Source: Pseudarthrobacter enclensis (GTDB taxonomy: Bacteria; Actinomycetota; Actinomycetes; Actinomycetales; Micrococcaceae). From it: a stretch of DNA of 64,000 bases. The first letter of the stretch is position 1; each line of letters starts with the position of its first letter. The stretch lies in the NCBI RefSeq assembly GCF_001457025.1, contig NZ_KQ758600.1, positions 372,001 to 436,000 on the forward strand, given 5' to 3'. Below the pieces are notes generated by a model that made no database searches, was not told the DNA's origin, and saw only the letters and a list, made by a program, of their open reading frames with translations. A program made the translations under genes and the position numbers. Shown here piece after piece: positions 8,896 to 18,619 of this stretch.

Positions 8896-9014
8896 CATCG
8901 ATTGCTCCCCACCGGCCCCCTAGCCTCGCAAGCTCGGCCAGGGAACCCTACCGGCGTGGGCCCACGTAAGCGCCGCTTTGGGGCGCCATAAGGGCGCTTA
9001 CGGAGCAATCGATG
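8896..9014. repeat. Nested inverted-repeat element in an intergenic gap
   Basis: Outer arms CATCGATTGCTCC (8896-8908) and GGAGCAATCGATG (9002-9014) are perfect 13-bp inverted repeats. An inner pair, CGTAAGCGCC (8965-8974) and GGCGCTTACG (9-10 bp, ending at 9002), lies next to the right outer arm. The element fills the gap between the suf terminator and the metalloprotease stop. It encodes nothing obvious and looks like a small dispersed intergenic repeat, or a long structured 3' region for the minus-strand gene. Confidence 0.5.
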
Positions 9015-9029
9015 GGGTCAGGTGATGGG

Positions 9030-9914
9030 TTAGAGAGTGGCGGCCGAGAAGGTGTCGCACTGGTTGATGTCGCCGGACTCGTAGCCGCGGGAGAACCAGC
9101 GCTGGCGTTCCTCGCTGGAGCCGTGCGTCCAGCCCTCCGGGGACACCCGTCCGGTGGCCGCCTTCTGGATCCTGTCATCACCCACAGACGCGGCCGCCGA
9201 CAGCGCGTCACTGAGGTCCTGCTGGGTCAGCGGCTCCAGATACGGCTGGCCGGTGTCCGGATTTGCCGTGGTGGACGCGTACTTGGCCCACAGCCCGGCA
9301 TAGCAGTCCGCCTGGAGCTCGGTGCGGACGGACCCGGACTCCGGGCCCTGCGGATCCTGCTGGGCCCGGCCCAGGTCACCCAGGACATTCTGGATGTGGT
9401 GCCCGAACTCGTGTGCCACCACATACTCCTGCGCCAGCGGACCGCCGGAGGAACCGAACCGGTCCACCAGTTCCTGGAAGAAACCGGGATCGAAGTAGGC
9501 AGTGGTGTCCGTGGGGCAGTAGAACGGTCCCACCTCGGAGGTCGCAGCGCCGCACCCGGTGTTGGTGCCGCCGGTGAAGATCACGGCTTCCGGCCGCGGG
9601 TACTGGACGTTGTACTGCTGGAGGTAGCCGGGCCAGAACGCGTTCAGGCTGTTGACCGTGCCCGTGATCCTGCAGTCCAGACGGGCATCGGCGTCGGCGC
9701 CGGTGCTGCAGGCCGGTGCGGTGCCCTGCGCCTGCCCGCCGCCGCCTCCGCCGTCTGTCAGCCCGCCCAGGAGGTTGGGATTGATGCCCAGCAGCAGCGC
9801 AACGAGCAGCACCAGGCCGCCGCCGATTCCGCCGCCAACCTTCACGCCGGTGCCCATGCCGCGCCGGTCCTGGACCTGCGACGGGTCAAGCTGCACGTTG
9901 TCGTTGAAACTCAT
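9030..9914 (-). CDS. Neutral zinc metallopeptidase, YpfJ family
   Basis: Membrane-anchored protease of 294 residues. After ~30 polar residues comes one hydrophobic segment (~30-50), then a Gly-rich linker and an extracytoplasmic domain with the zinc motif HEFGH. Paired cysteines suggest disulfides outside the cell. The C-terminal RQRWFSRGYESGD block is typical of this family. The ATG at 9914 lies 6 bases after TATTGT, so the mRNA is probably leaderless. It is divergent from the acyl-CoA ligase gene, with only 58 bases between the two starts. Substrates are unknown. Confidence 0.88.
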   Translation of the reverse strand: MSFNDNVQLDPSQVQDRRGMGTGVKVGGGIGGGLVLLVALLLGINPNLLGGLTDGGGGGGQAQGTAPACSTGADADARLDCRITGTVNSLNAFWPGYLQQYNVQYPRPEAVIFTGGTNTGCGAATSEVGPFYCPTDTTAYFDPGFFQELVDRFGSSGGPLAQEYVVAHEFGHHIQNVLGDLGRAQQDPQGPESGSVRTELQADCYAGLWAKYASTTANPDTGQPYLEPLTQQDLSDALSAAASVGDDRIQKAATGRVSPEGWTHGSSEERQRWFSRGYESGDINQCDTFSAATL

Positions 9915-9920
9915 ATCGTC

Positions 9921-9965
9921 ACAATACCCGCGGAACGGCCGCGCAATCAGGGGCGCCGGTAAAGT
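9921..9965. promoter_or_regulatory. Two back-to-back leaderless promoters
   Basis: TATTGT on the minus strand (9921-9926) lies 6 bases before the metallopeptidase ATG. TAAAGT on the plus strand (9960-9965) lies 7 bases before the acyl-CoA ligase ATG. The two promoters share about 45 bp. Confidence 0.5.
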
Positions 9966-9972
9966 TGATCCG

Positions 9973-11379
9973 ATGCCTTTCCTCGACCGAATCCAGCGCT
10001 GGGCCGACGACCGTCCGGACGACACTGCGGTGGCCGTGGCCGGCAGCCGCCTTTCCTGGGCAGACCTGAGGGACCAGGCCGCGGCGCTGGTGCCGCACAC
10101 CCCTTCCGTGACCACGCTGTGCGAAACCAACTCGACCGGTTTCGCGGTGAAGTTCGCCGCCGCGGTGTCTGGCCAACGCCAATGCGCTGTCCTGGACCCC
10201 GCCTGGCCCGCACACCTGCAGGACGACATTGCCGGCCGGGTGGCTGCCACTGCCCGGGCGGCGGCTGTCGCCGCCGAGGACGGCCTCGTAGACGGCCCGC
10301 CCGGCTCACCGTTCCTGATCGGCCTGACGTCCGGCACCACGTCAGTGCCCAAGGCGTTCACCCGGTCCCGCAGATCCTGGCAGCAGTCCTTCGATGCCTC
10401 CATCGAATTCTTTGGCCTGCGGCAGGACGACGTCACCCTGGCCGTCGGACCGCTGGCGGCCAGCCTCAACCTCTACGCCCTGGCCGAGTGCCTCTACGCC
10501 GGCTCCGAATTCCAGACCCTGGAACAGTTCGACGTCGGCGACGTCCACGCGGCCATCACCCACGACCACGTCACCCGGCTGGTGCTCGTGCCCACCATGC
10601 TGCGCATGCTCAGCGAGCGCGGCCTGACCGGCTGCGTGGATGCTTCAGGGATCCGCAGCATCATCTGCGCAGGATCAAAGCTGGACGCCCGGACGTTGGA
10701 GGCCGCCCGCCGCTGGGCGCCCAACGCCACCATCTACGAGTACTACGGCGCCTCGGAACTGAGCTTCGTGTCCGGTGCCGGCCTGGGCGCCGGGCGGCCG
10801 CCCGCCGTCGGCAGCACCTGCATTGGCCGCCCGTTCCCGGGTGCGGAGGTCAGCATTCGGGACGACGCCGGACGGCCCGTCCCCGACGGCGGGTACGGCA
10901 ACATCTGTGTCCGCAGCGGCATGGTCAGCGACGGCTACCTGTGGGGCGACGACGGCCAGGCGCTGCGCTGCTTCGACGGCTGGTACACCGTTGGCGACCA
11001 GGGCTACCTGGGACCGGACGGGCTCCATATCCTGGGGCGCCGCGCGGACATGATCCTCACGGCGGGCCGGAACGTGTACCCGCACGAGGTGGAACTGGCC
11101 CTTTCCGCCGTGCCGGGCGTCTCAGCCGCGATCGCTGCCGGCATGCCGGACGACCTGCGCGGGCAGAAGGTGGTGGCCGGCGTCGTGCCCTCCCACGGCG
11201 GCATCACCGCGACGCAGCTGCGGGCCGGCCTGGAGGACATCCTGGCCCGCGACAAACGGCCCCTGCAGTACTTCATCCTCGCCGAACTGCCCGTCACGGA
11301 CCGCGGAAAGGTCAGCCGCAACCTGCTGCTGGACTGGATCGCCACCCGGGACCCGCGGGTGCGGAACCTTGCGGGCTGA
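9973..11379 (+). CDS. AMP-dependent acyl-CoA ligase, YhfT-like
   Basis: Adenylate-forming enzyme of 468 residues, shorter than typical fatty acyl-CoA ligases (~510-560). The ATP loop is LTSGTTSVPKA near residue 117, then YYGASELSF, YTVGDQGYL and the C-terminal hinge GRRADMI with the acyl-ligase lysine near DRGKVSRN. It probably activates a carboxylic acid to its CoA ester. It overlaps the thiolase gene by 11 bases, and the pair is convergent with bioYMN. Bacillus subtilis has the same trio, yhfU (bioY)-yhfT (ligase)-yhfS (thiolase), in its BirA regulon, so a link to biotin supply is plausible. Confidence 0.85.
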   Translation: MPFLDRIQRWADDRPDDTAVAVAGSRLSWADLRDQAAALVPHTPSVTTLCETNSTGFAVKFAAAVSGQRQCAVLDPAWPAHLQDDIAGRVAATARAAAVAAEDGLVDGPPGSPFLIGLTSGTTSVPKAFTRSRRSWQQSFDASIEFFGLRQDDVTLAVGPLAASLNLYALAECLYAGSEFQTLEQFDVGDVHAAITHDHVTRLVLVPTMLRMLSERGLTGCVDASGIRSIICAGSKLDARTLEAARRWAPNATIYEYYGASELSFVSGAGLGAGRPPAVGSTCIGRPFPGAEVSIRDDAGRPVPDGGYGNICVRSGMVSDGYLWGDDGQALRCFDGWYTVGDQGYLGPDGLHILGRRADMILTAGRNVYPHEVELALSAVPGVSAAIAAGMPDDLRGQKVVAGVVPSHGGITATQLRAGLEDILARDKRPLQYFILAELPVTDRGKVSRNLLLDWIATRDPRVRNLAG

Positions 11380-12550
11380 GCTGCTGCCGCCGGACCGGCA
11401 GCCGGTCATCATCGCGGCGCGGCGGACTCCTGTTTGCCGAGTCAACGGGGCACTCCGGGCGCTGCGCGCACACCAGTTGCTGGCCCCGGTCCTCAGGGCG
11501 CTCCTCACCGAATCCAACGTTGAACCCGCTGACGTCACCGACGTCGTGGTGGGCAACGCAGTGGGAGCCGGCGGCAACGTGGCCCGCCTGGCCCTCCTGG
11601 AAGCCGGCCTGCCAGTCAGCGTCCCGGGGATCACCGTGGACCGGCAGTGCGGTTCCGGGCTGGACGCCATCGCGCTTGCCTCGCAGCTGGTGGCTGCCGG
11701 CGGCAGTCCGCTGTACCTGGCCGGGGGAGTGGAGAGCACCAGCACGGCACCGCTGCGTGCCCACCGGACGGACGACGGCGGCGCGGACTTCTATGCCCGC
11801 GCGCAGTTCGTGCCGGAGCGCTTCGGCGATCCGGACATGGGTGCGGCGGCGGAGACCGTTGCGCGGCGGTTCGGTATCTCTCGCTTGCGGCAGGATGAAT
11901 TCGCGCTGGGCAGCCACCGCAAAGCACTTGCTGCCGCGGCGGCGGGCCGCTTTGCCGCCGAAACGGTTCCGCTGTCGGTGCCCGGGGGCACCGTGACTGC
12001 TGATGACGGGCCGCGCCGGGGCCTGAGCGCCCCCGTAATGCGACGGTTCCCCGCCGCCTTCGCCGCCGGCGGCACCGTGACCGCGGGGAACTCATGTTTT
12101 GACGCAGACGCGGCCGCCGCTGTCGTCATCACGTCGCTGGAGCGTGCCCGTGACCTCGGCGCCGTGGACGCGCTCCTGGTCCTCGGCACCCGCACGGCGG
12201 GTGTGGAACCCGAGGTGCTGGGAGTGGGAGCGGCCGAGGCGGCGCAGCAGCTCTTGTCGCTGCAGGGGGTGGCTCCGGACAGCCTGGGACTTGTGGAGTT
12301 CAACGAGGCGTTTGCGTCGCAGACCCTGGCCTGCCTTGACGCGCTGGACATCGACTCCCGCCGGGTCAACGCCGACGGCGGCGCACTGGCGTTGGGTCAC
12401 GCGTACGGCGCGTCGGGGGCAGTGCTGGCGGTGCGGCTGCTCGCCCAGGCGCGCCGGGCAGCAAGGCGGGGAAACCTGGCCCTGGCGATGATCAGCGGCG
12501 CCGGCGGACTGGGGACGGCCACCCTCATGCGCTACGAGCAGCTGGCCTGA
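11369..12550 (+). CDS. Thiolase, YhfS-like, with altered second active-site cysteine
   Basis: Acetyl-CoA acetyltransferase family protein of 393 residues. The nucleophilic Cys is present in DRQCGSGLDA, as are NEAFA and the histidine in GGALALGHAYG. The C-terminal motif that normally reads CxGxG is ISGAGGLG here, so the second catalytic cysteine is replaced by serine. The TTG start at 11369 lies inside the end of the ligase gene, an 11-base overlap indicating coupling. It ends 13 bases from bioN on the other strand. The substrate is unknown; see the biotin-linkage finding. Confidence 0.85.
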   Translation: MRAELLPPDRQPVIIAARRTPVCRVNGALRALRAHQLLAPVLRALLTESNVEPADVTDVVVGNAVGAGGNVARLALLEAGLPVSVPGITVDRQCGSGLDAIALASQLVAAGGSPLYLAGGVESTSTAPLRAHRTDDGGADFYARAQFVPERFGDPDMGAAAETVARRFGISRLRQDEFALGSHRKALAAAAAGRFAAETVPLSVPGGTVTADDGPRRGLSAPVMRRFPAAFAAGGTVTAGNSCFDADAAAAVVITSLERARDLGAVDALLVLGTRTAGVEPEVLGVGAAEAAQQLLSLQGVAPDSLGLVEFNEAFASQTLACLDALDIDSRRVNADGGALALGHAYGASGAVLAVRLLAQARRAARRGNLALAMISGAGGLGTATLMRYEQLA

Positions 12551-12563
12551 CTTCAGCTCCGGC

Positions 12564-13205
12564 TCAGTCGTCGTCGGGCTCCTGGTCACCGGCCTCGCCG
12601 AGCCCGCGGGCAGCGAGCGCTTCCCCGGTCTGCCGGGCGTAGGCCACCGAAGTGATGAAGACGGGCAGGACGAGGGCACGGGGGTTCCGGTCCAACCCGC
12701 GGGCCCGGGCAGAGTCGCGGACGTCGGCAAAGGTTCCGGCGATGTACGGGATGCTGCGGAGCATGATCCCGATGGTCAAGGCGAAGCGCTCCGGATCGGC
12801 GCCAAGGCGTGTGAACGGCCCGGCGGCCTTGACCACCCCATCCAGGAGCCGCTGCACCGGCGTGGTGGCAGTCAGCAGCGAGGCAGCCAGGACGCAGACC
12901 AGGATGTTCAGCACAATCCTGGCCGCTGTTGCCCCGCCCAGTTGCCACCACTGGAACGCGCCGATCACTAGCAGCACGGGGGCCAGCGGCCGGAAGGCGC
13001 GGACCAGCCTCCGGGACCCGGCGCCGCTGGCCAGGAAGAGCCCGCACAACCCGGCCAGCACCGCAACCGACACCCGCCAGTCCGAAATCAGGAAGGACGC
13101 CAGGCCGCTGGCGAAGACCAGCAGGAACTTCACCGCCAGCGGCGTCCGGTGGATCAGCGAGTTGCCGGGAACGTAGTTGGCCAGCAGGAAGCCGTGGCCC
13201 CTCAC
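12564..13205 (-). CDS. bioN: ECF transporter transmembrane subunit BioN/EcfT
   Basis: Coupling membrane subunit of 213 residues for the biotin ECF transporter, with about five hydrophobic helices. The two Ala-Arg-Gly coupling motifs of EcfT proteins are visible as SARARGLD and ALAARGLG. It overlaps bioM by 4 bases. With bioY and bioM upstream it makes a dedicated BioMNY system. The tail is acidic (GDQEPDDD). Confidence 0.9.
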   Translation of the reverse strand: MRGHGFLLANYVPGNSLIHRTPLAVKFLLVFASGLASFLISDWRVSVAVLAGLCGLFLASGAGSRRLVRAFRPLAPVLLVIGAFQWWQLGGATAARIVLNILVCVLAASLLTATTPVQRLLDGVVKAAGPFTRLGADPERFALTIGIMLRSIPYIAGTFADVRDSARARGLDRNPRALVLPVFITSVAYARQTGEALAARGLGEAGDQEPDDD

Positions 13206-13963
13206 GACGCCCCCGGCTGCCGGACAGTGCCGGGGGAAGACGGTGAAGGGAAGGCAGGGGGGCCGGCCAGGCAGAGGGCACGGTAGGCGGCCACGGCCGC
13301 GGCCGGGGAACCATCGAACACCACGGAGCCGCCCTCAACCACCAGGACACGGTCCATGTCCAGGGCAAGGTCGAGATCGTGGGTGGACATGATGATCTGC
13401 TGCTCCAGTCCCGCCAGGGTACGGCGCAGCAGTTCCCGGTTGCGCAGGTCAAGGAGCGTGGACGGCTCGTCGAGGACCAGGACCGACGGATTGACCGCCA
13501 GGACGGCGGCGAGGGCCATGAGCTGGCGCTCCCCGCCGGAGAGCTCATAGATGCTCTGGTCTGCCAGCGGCAGCAGGCCCAGGCGCTGCAGGGCTGCCTC
13601 CGCCTTCTCCCGGCGCTCATGCCCGTTCCGCACGGAGCGGCGGAGTGACAGCTCAACGTCCTCCCGGCCGGTCGGCATGACCAGCTGTGACAGAGGGTCG
13701 GTGAAGACGAAACCCACGTTCCGCCGGACCCGGCGTACGGCACTGACGGTGCTGTCGCCGTCGACCGTGACTGTGCCCGTGGTGGGCTGGAGGAGTCCGT
13801 TGACCAGGCGCAGCAGCGTGGACTTACCTGACCCGTTGGCGCCGATGACGCCGATGCGGTCTTCCGCCAGCCGCAGGTCGATGCCGTCCAGGAGGACCTT
13901 GGACCCGGGGGACTGGTCCGTCTCCACGGCGACGGTGACCTGGTCGAAAGCGACGATTGGCAT
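13202..13963 (-). CDS. bioM: ECF transporter ATPase BioM/EcfA
   Basis: ABC ATPase of 253 residues energising biotin uptake. Walker A GANGSGKS is near residue 40, signature LSGGERQL, Walker B VLVLDEP, and switch histidine in MSTHDLD. A Q-loop lies in VFTDPLSQLV. Only one EcfA gene is present, as in BioMNY systems, so the ATPase is expected to act as a homodimer. It starts 11 bases after bioY and overlaps bioN by 4 bases. Confidence 0.92.
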   Translation of the reverse strand: MPIVAFDQVTVAVETDQSPGSKVLLDGIDLRLAEDRIGVIGANGSGKSTLLRLVNGLLQPTTGTVTVDGDSTVSAVRRVRRNVGFVFTDPLSQLVMPTGREDVELSLRRSVRNGHERREKAEAALQRLGLLPLADQSIYELSGGERQLMALAAVLAVNPSVLVLDEPSTLLDLRNRELLRRTLAGLEQQIIMSTHDLDLALDMDRVLVVEGGSVVFDGSPAAAVAAYRALCLAGPPAFPSPSSPGTVRQPGAS

Positions 13964-13974
13964 GGCGTCCGGAC

Positions 13975-14616
13975 CTAGGATCCGGCCGGAACCGCGGTGC
14001 TGCGGCGGACCCGGCGCACCAGGATGTCCGGGAAAGCGCGGTGCAGGGCGACAGCGATGCCGGCGGCGAGGACGTTCTTGACGATGTCACCGGGGTAGAA
14101 CACCAGGTCGCTCACGAAGGCCTGGCCGATGGTGGACTTGGTATTCAGGGCGATGCCCGCCACGCCGAGGGTGTGGACAACGACGATGCTGGTGACAGTG
14201 GCGGCGAGGAACAGCCACAGCGCGCGTGCCTTGGCGGTGCGCTTGATGATCACCGTGGCCAGCCAGCCCACGAGGGCTGCGGCGATGGGGAAGGCGATGA
14301 GGTAGCCTGCGGACGGTCCGGCCAGGATGCCCAGGCCGCTGCGGCCCTGGCTGAAGATGGGCAGGCCGGCCAGCCCCAGGAGGGTATAGAGACCCACCGC
14401 GGCGAAGCCCCTCCCGGGCCCCAGGACCAGGCCGGTGAGCATGACGGCGAGCGTCTGGAACGTGATGGGAACTCCGAACCCGTTGACGGCAAGCCCGGGC
14501 ACCAGGGCGGCGCCGGCCACCAACGCGGCAAACACGCCGATAAGGCCCAGGTCTGTGGCGTTCCAGCGGCGGCGTGCGGGGGAGAGGCCCGTGCGGGCGG
14601 TTTCAGTGTTGCTCAT
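13975..14616 (-). CDS. bioY: Biotin transporter substrate-binding subunit BioY
   Basis: S-component of the biotin ECF transporter, 213 residues with about six transmembrane helices. Family blocks include PITFQTLAVMLTG, a conserved glycine-rich stretch FSQGRSGLGILAGPSAGYLIAFP, and YPGDIVKN near the C-terminus. I chose ATG 14616 because AGGA lies 6 bases before it. A longer start would run through the palindrome at 14631-14660. It is the first gene of bioYMN. Confidence 0.94.
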   Translation of the reverse strand: MSNTETARTGLSPARRRWNATDLGLIGVFAALVAGAALVPGLAVNGFGVPITFQTLAVMLTGLVLGPGRGFAAVGLYTLLGLAGLPIFSQGRSGLGILAGPSAGYLIAFPIAAALVGWLATVIIKRTAKARALWLFLAATVTSIVVVHTLGVAGIALNTKSTIGQAFVSDLVFYPGDIVKNVLAAGIAVALHRAFPDILVRRVRRSTAVPAGS

Positions 14617-14630
14617 GGCGGTCCTGTCGG

Positions 14631-14660
14631 GGTTGTACAAGCGAAATCCAATGTACAGCC
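14631..14660. promoter_or_regulatory. Candidate operator upstream of bioY
   Basis: Inverted repeat GGTTGTACA (14631-14639), 12-base spacer, TGTACAGCC (14652-14660), matching at eight of nine arm positions. It lies 15-44 bases before the bioY ATG, where a biotin-responsive repressor (BirA or BioQ type) would block transcription. The arms do not exactly match the BirA or BioQ consensus that I know. Confidence 0.5.
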
Positions 14661-14750
14661 GACGTTACTGGGACGGAACCGGCTCCATTTTGTAGGGGTT
14701 CCACCAACCGGGGCACGGTGGGCTGGTATGGCGGCAACAAACTCCGGCAG

Positions 14751-14784
14751 GGCATCTCCGGGCCGCACCGGGCCCGGAGATGCC
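14751..14784. terminator. Terminator after the PEP mutase-like gene
   Basis: Perfect 14-bp inverted repeat GGCATCTCCGGGCC / GGCCCGGAGATGCC with a 6-base loop, 12 bases past the stop at 14796 on the minus strand. No U-tract follows. Confidence 0.75.
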
Positions 14785-14795
14785 AGGGTTCCTGC

Positions 14796-15575
14796 TCAGT
14801 TCAGCGCGGGGGTGTCTTCCGGAATCACACCGGAACCATAAAGATCGGTGGCAAGGTCCCGCAGTGCCCTCAGCGCCACCCGCTGGGTGAACGGTCCATA
14901 GGAAACCCGGGCGACGCCCAGCTCCTGGAGCCGCTCCGCGGGCAGTGCGCCCGGGGCACCGATGACCGACAGCTTCCCCCAACCGAGGCCCTCAACGAGG
15001 GGATCAATGGTCTCTTCCGTGAGGGCGCCGGGGACAAACACCAGGGCGGCACCGGCGTCCAGGAACGCCCGGCCGCGGGCAACGGCGTCGCTGAGGCTCT
15101 CCTTGATCGGCCGGTCCCCGGCGCGCACGATGGCATCCGTGCGGGCGTTCAGCTGGAAGGGCACGCCCTCCGTATCCGCGGCCGTCACGATCGCCTGCAC
15201 CCGCGCAACCGCTTCGTCAAAGGGCCGCAGCCTGTCCTCGACGTTGGCTCCCACGATGCCGAGGCCGATGGCCCTGCGGATTGTTTCGGCCGGGTCCGCG
15301 TAGCCGTCGTCCAGGTCCGCGGTGACGGGCAGGTCAACGGCGTCGACGATTCTCCTGGCCCCTTCCAGCGCCACGTCCAGCGGCATGGTCCCGTCGGCGT
15401 AGCCCAGCGCTGCCGCAATCGAGTGCCCCGCCGTTGCGATGGCCTTCGTTTCGGGCAGTCCCGCGACAGTGGTGGCACTCACCGCGTCCCAGACGTTCAC
15501 CACCCGGAGGATCCCTGGGGCTTCGTGGAGGGACTTCAATTCCTGTGCACGCTCTGCTGTGGTCGTCTCAGTCAT
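14796..15575 (-). CDS. Isocitrate lyase/PEP mutase family protein
   Basis: TIM-barrel enzyme of 259 residues in the ICL/PEP mutase superfamily, which makes or breaks C-C or P-C bonds next to a carboxylate. Visible blocks are VVNVWDAVSA, TADLDDGYAD (metal-binding Asp residues), NVEDRL and QLNARTDA. The KKCGH-type lyase motif of true isocitrate lyases is absent, so it belongs to the broad uncharacterised group often called oxaloacetate decarboxylase or carboxyvinyl-phosphonate mutase-like. ATG 15575 was preferred because GAGGAAGAAAG lies just upstream. It stands alone, with its own terminator. Confidence 0.85.
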   Translation of the reverse strand: MTETTTAERAQELKSLHEAPGILRVVNVWDAVSATTVAGLPETKAIATAGHSIAAALGYADGTMPLDVALEGARRIVDAVDLPVTADLDDGYADPAETIRRAIGLGIVGANVEDRLRPFDEAVARVQAIVTAADTEGVPFQLNARTDAIVRAGDRPIKESLSDAVARGRAFLDAGAALVFVPGALTEETIDPLVEGLGWGKLSVIGAPGALPAERLQELGVARVSYGPFTQRVALRALRDLATDLYGSGVIPEDTPALN

Positions 15576-15732
15576 CCGTCTTTCTTCCTCATCCATGGGG
15601 TTGGTCCTGGAACCAGGCGCTGTTCCTACCTATCCACATGCTGCTGCTCCAAGGCAAGGACCGCGGACGTGTCCGCCTGTGCCCTCGGCTTAATGGGGCA
15701 CGGGGGACGCCGGATCCGGGAAGAATGGGCGC

Positions 15733-16797
15733 ATGGAATTCAACCGGCTCCTGCAGATCCGGCGGATCTTCGCCCAGCCGGAAGCGCTGGAATTGCCGCG
15801 CGGCCGGGAGATCGTCGGGCGGTGGCCCGACGCCGACGTCGTGCCGGTGGAGAACCACTGGAACATTCCTGAACTGCACGGCGATGAAACGAACGTGCCC
15901 CGCTGGTCCCGGATCAAGACCGAGGCGCTGGTCCTCGGCGTCAAGAAGTCACTGACCGTCAAACCCAACGGCCGCTCCGCCGACTTCATCGCCCCCTCCA
16001 CGGCCAACGGGTGCGCCATGGCATGCGCCTACTGTTACGTCCCCCGCCACAAGGGATACAGCAACCCGGTCACCGTGTTTGCCAACATCGACCAGATCGC
16101 CGCGGCCCTCGAACGGCACGCCACCCGGCAGGGCATCAAGCTCGAGCCCAACCAGTGCGATCCGGAACTGTGGGTCTACGACATCGGCGAAAACAGCGAC
16201 TGCTCCGTTGACGCGCTGATCAGCGACAACGTGGAGGACCTTGTGGGGCTTTTCCGCGAACTGCCTGCCGCCAAGCTGTCCTTTGCCACCAAGTACGTCA
16301 ACCGGGACATGCTGGCCTGGAACCATGGCGGCCACACCCGGATCCGTTTCTCGCTGATGCCGGCCCACCTGGCGAAATCAGTCGATGTCAGGACATCGCC
16401 GGTGGCCGAACGGCTGGCCGCCATCAACGACTTTGTCGACGCCGGATACGAGGTCCACGTCAACTTCTCTCCGGTCATCATCACGGAGACCTGGCTCGAT
16501 GACTGGCGTGCGCTGCTGCGGCAGGTCGACGATACCCTGAGCCCCGCAGCCAAGGCGCAGCTTGCCGCGGAAGTGATCTTCCTGACCCACAACGAAGGGC
16601 TTCACCGGGTTAATCTCGGCTGGCACCCGCAGGCCGAAGCTGTGCTCTGGCGTCCTGACCTGCAGGAGGCCAAGACCTCCTCCAACGGCTTCAGCAATGT
16701 CCGGTACCGGGCGGGAAGCAAAGGCCGCTACGTCCGGCAGCTGATGGCCCTGATCGAGGACGTCACGCCTTACTGCCGGGTCCGCTATGCCTTCTAG
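15733..16797 (+). CDS. Spore photoproduct lyase family radical SAM protein
   Basis: Radical SAM protein of 354 residues. The [4Fe-4S] cysteines are Cys94, Cys98 and Cys101 in CAMACAYC. ENSDCSVDA supplies a cysteine in the region where the H-donor Cys of spore photoproduct lyase lies. The whole chain aligns in layout with SPL, which repairs thymine dimers of the spore type. The host group does not form endospores, so the substrate may be another DNA lesion, or the protein may act in dry or UV-stressed cells. It is a single gene with no obvious partner; a purine-rich GGGAAGAA precedes the ATG. Confidence 0.88.
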   Translation: MEFNRLLQIRRIFAQPEALELPRGREIVGRWPDADVVPVENHWNIPELHGDETNVPRWSRIKTEALVLGVKKSLTVKPNGRSADFIAPSTANGCAMACAYCYVPRHKGYSNPVTVFANIDQIAAALERHATRQGIKLEPNQCDPELWVYDIGENSDCSVDALISDNVEDLVGLFRELPAAKLSFATKYVNRDMLAWNHGGHTRIRFSLMPAHLAKSVDVRTSPVAERLAAINDFVDAGYEVHVNFSPVIITETWLDDWRALLRQVDDTLSPAAKAQLAAEVIFLTHNEGLHRVNLGWHPQAEAVLWRPDLQEAKTSSNGFSNVRYRAGSKGRYVRQLMALIEDVTPYCRVRYAF

Positions 16798-16822
16798 GGC
16801 CGGGCGGCGCCGGAACCCGGCC
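16798..16822 (+). terminator. Possible weak terminator
   Basis: GGCCGGG / CCCGGCC, 7-bp stem with an 11-base loop, beginning at the stop of the radical SAM gene. Short and without a U-tract. Confidence 0.35.
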
Positions 16823-16941
16823 GCCTGCGGTTGCCCCGGACGGTAGACTTGTCTGGGCCGTTCTCCGGCCATACATGCCCCGGACCGCCACAGACGTGGT
16901 GCGCCGGCGGCACATCCCTGCTGTGAAAGGCTCTACCTGCT

Positions 16942-18540
<1,599 letters not shown>

Positions 18541-18619
18541 CGAAGGGTTGGACGGCCCGACGCCGGATACCGGCCAGGCCGTCTGCGGCGCCTCACGGGC
18601 CGGGTCAACTGGAAGGCCT

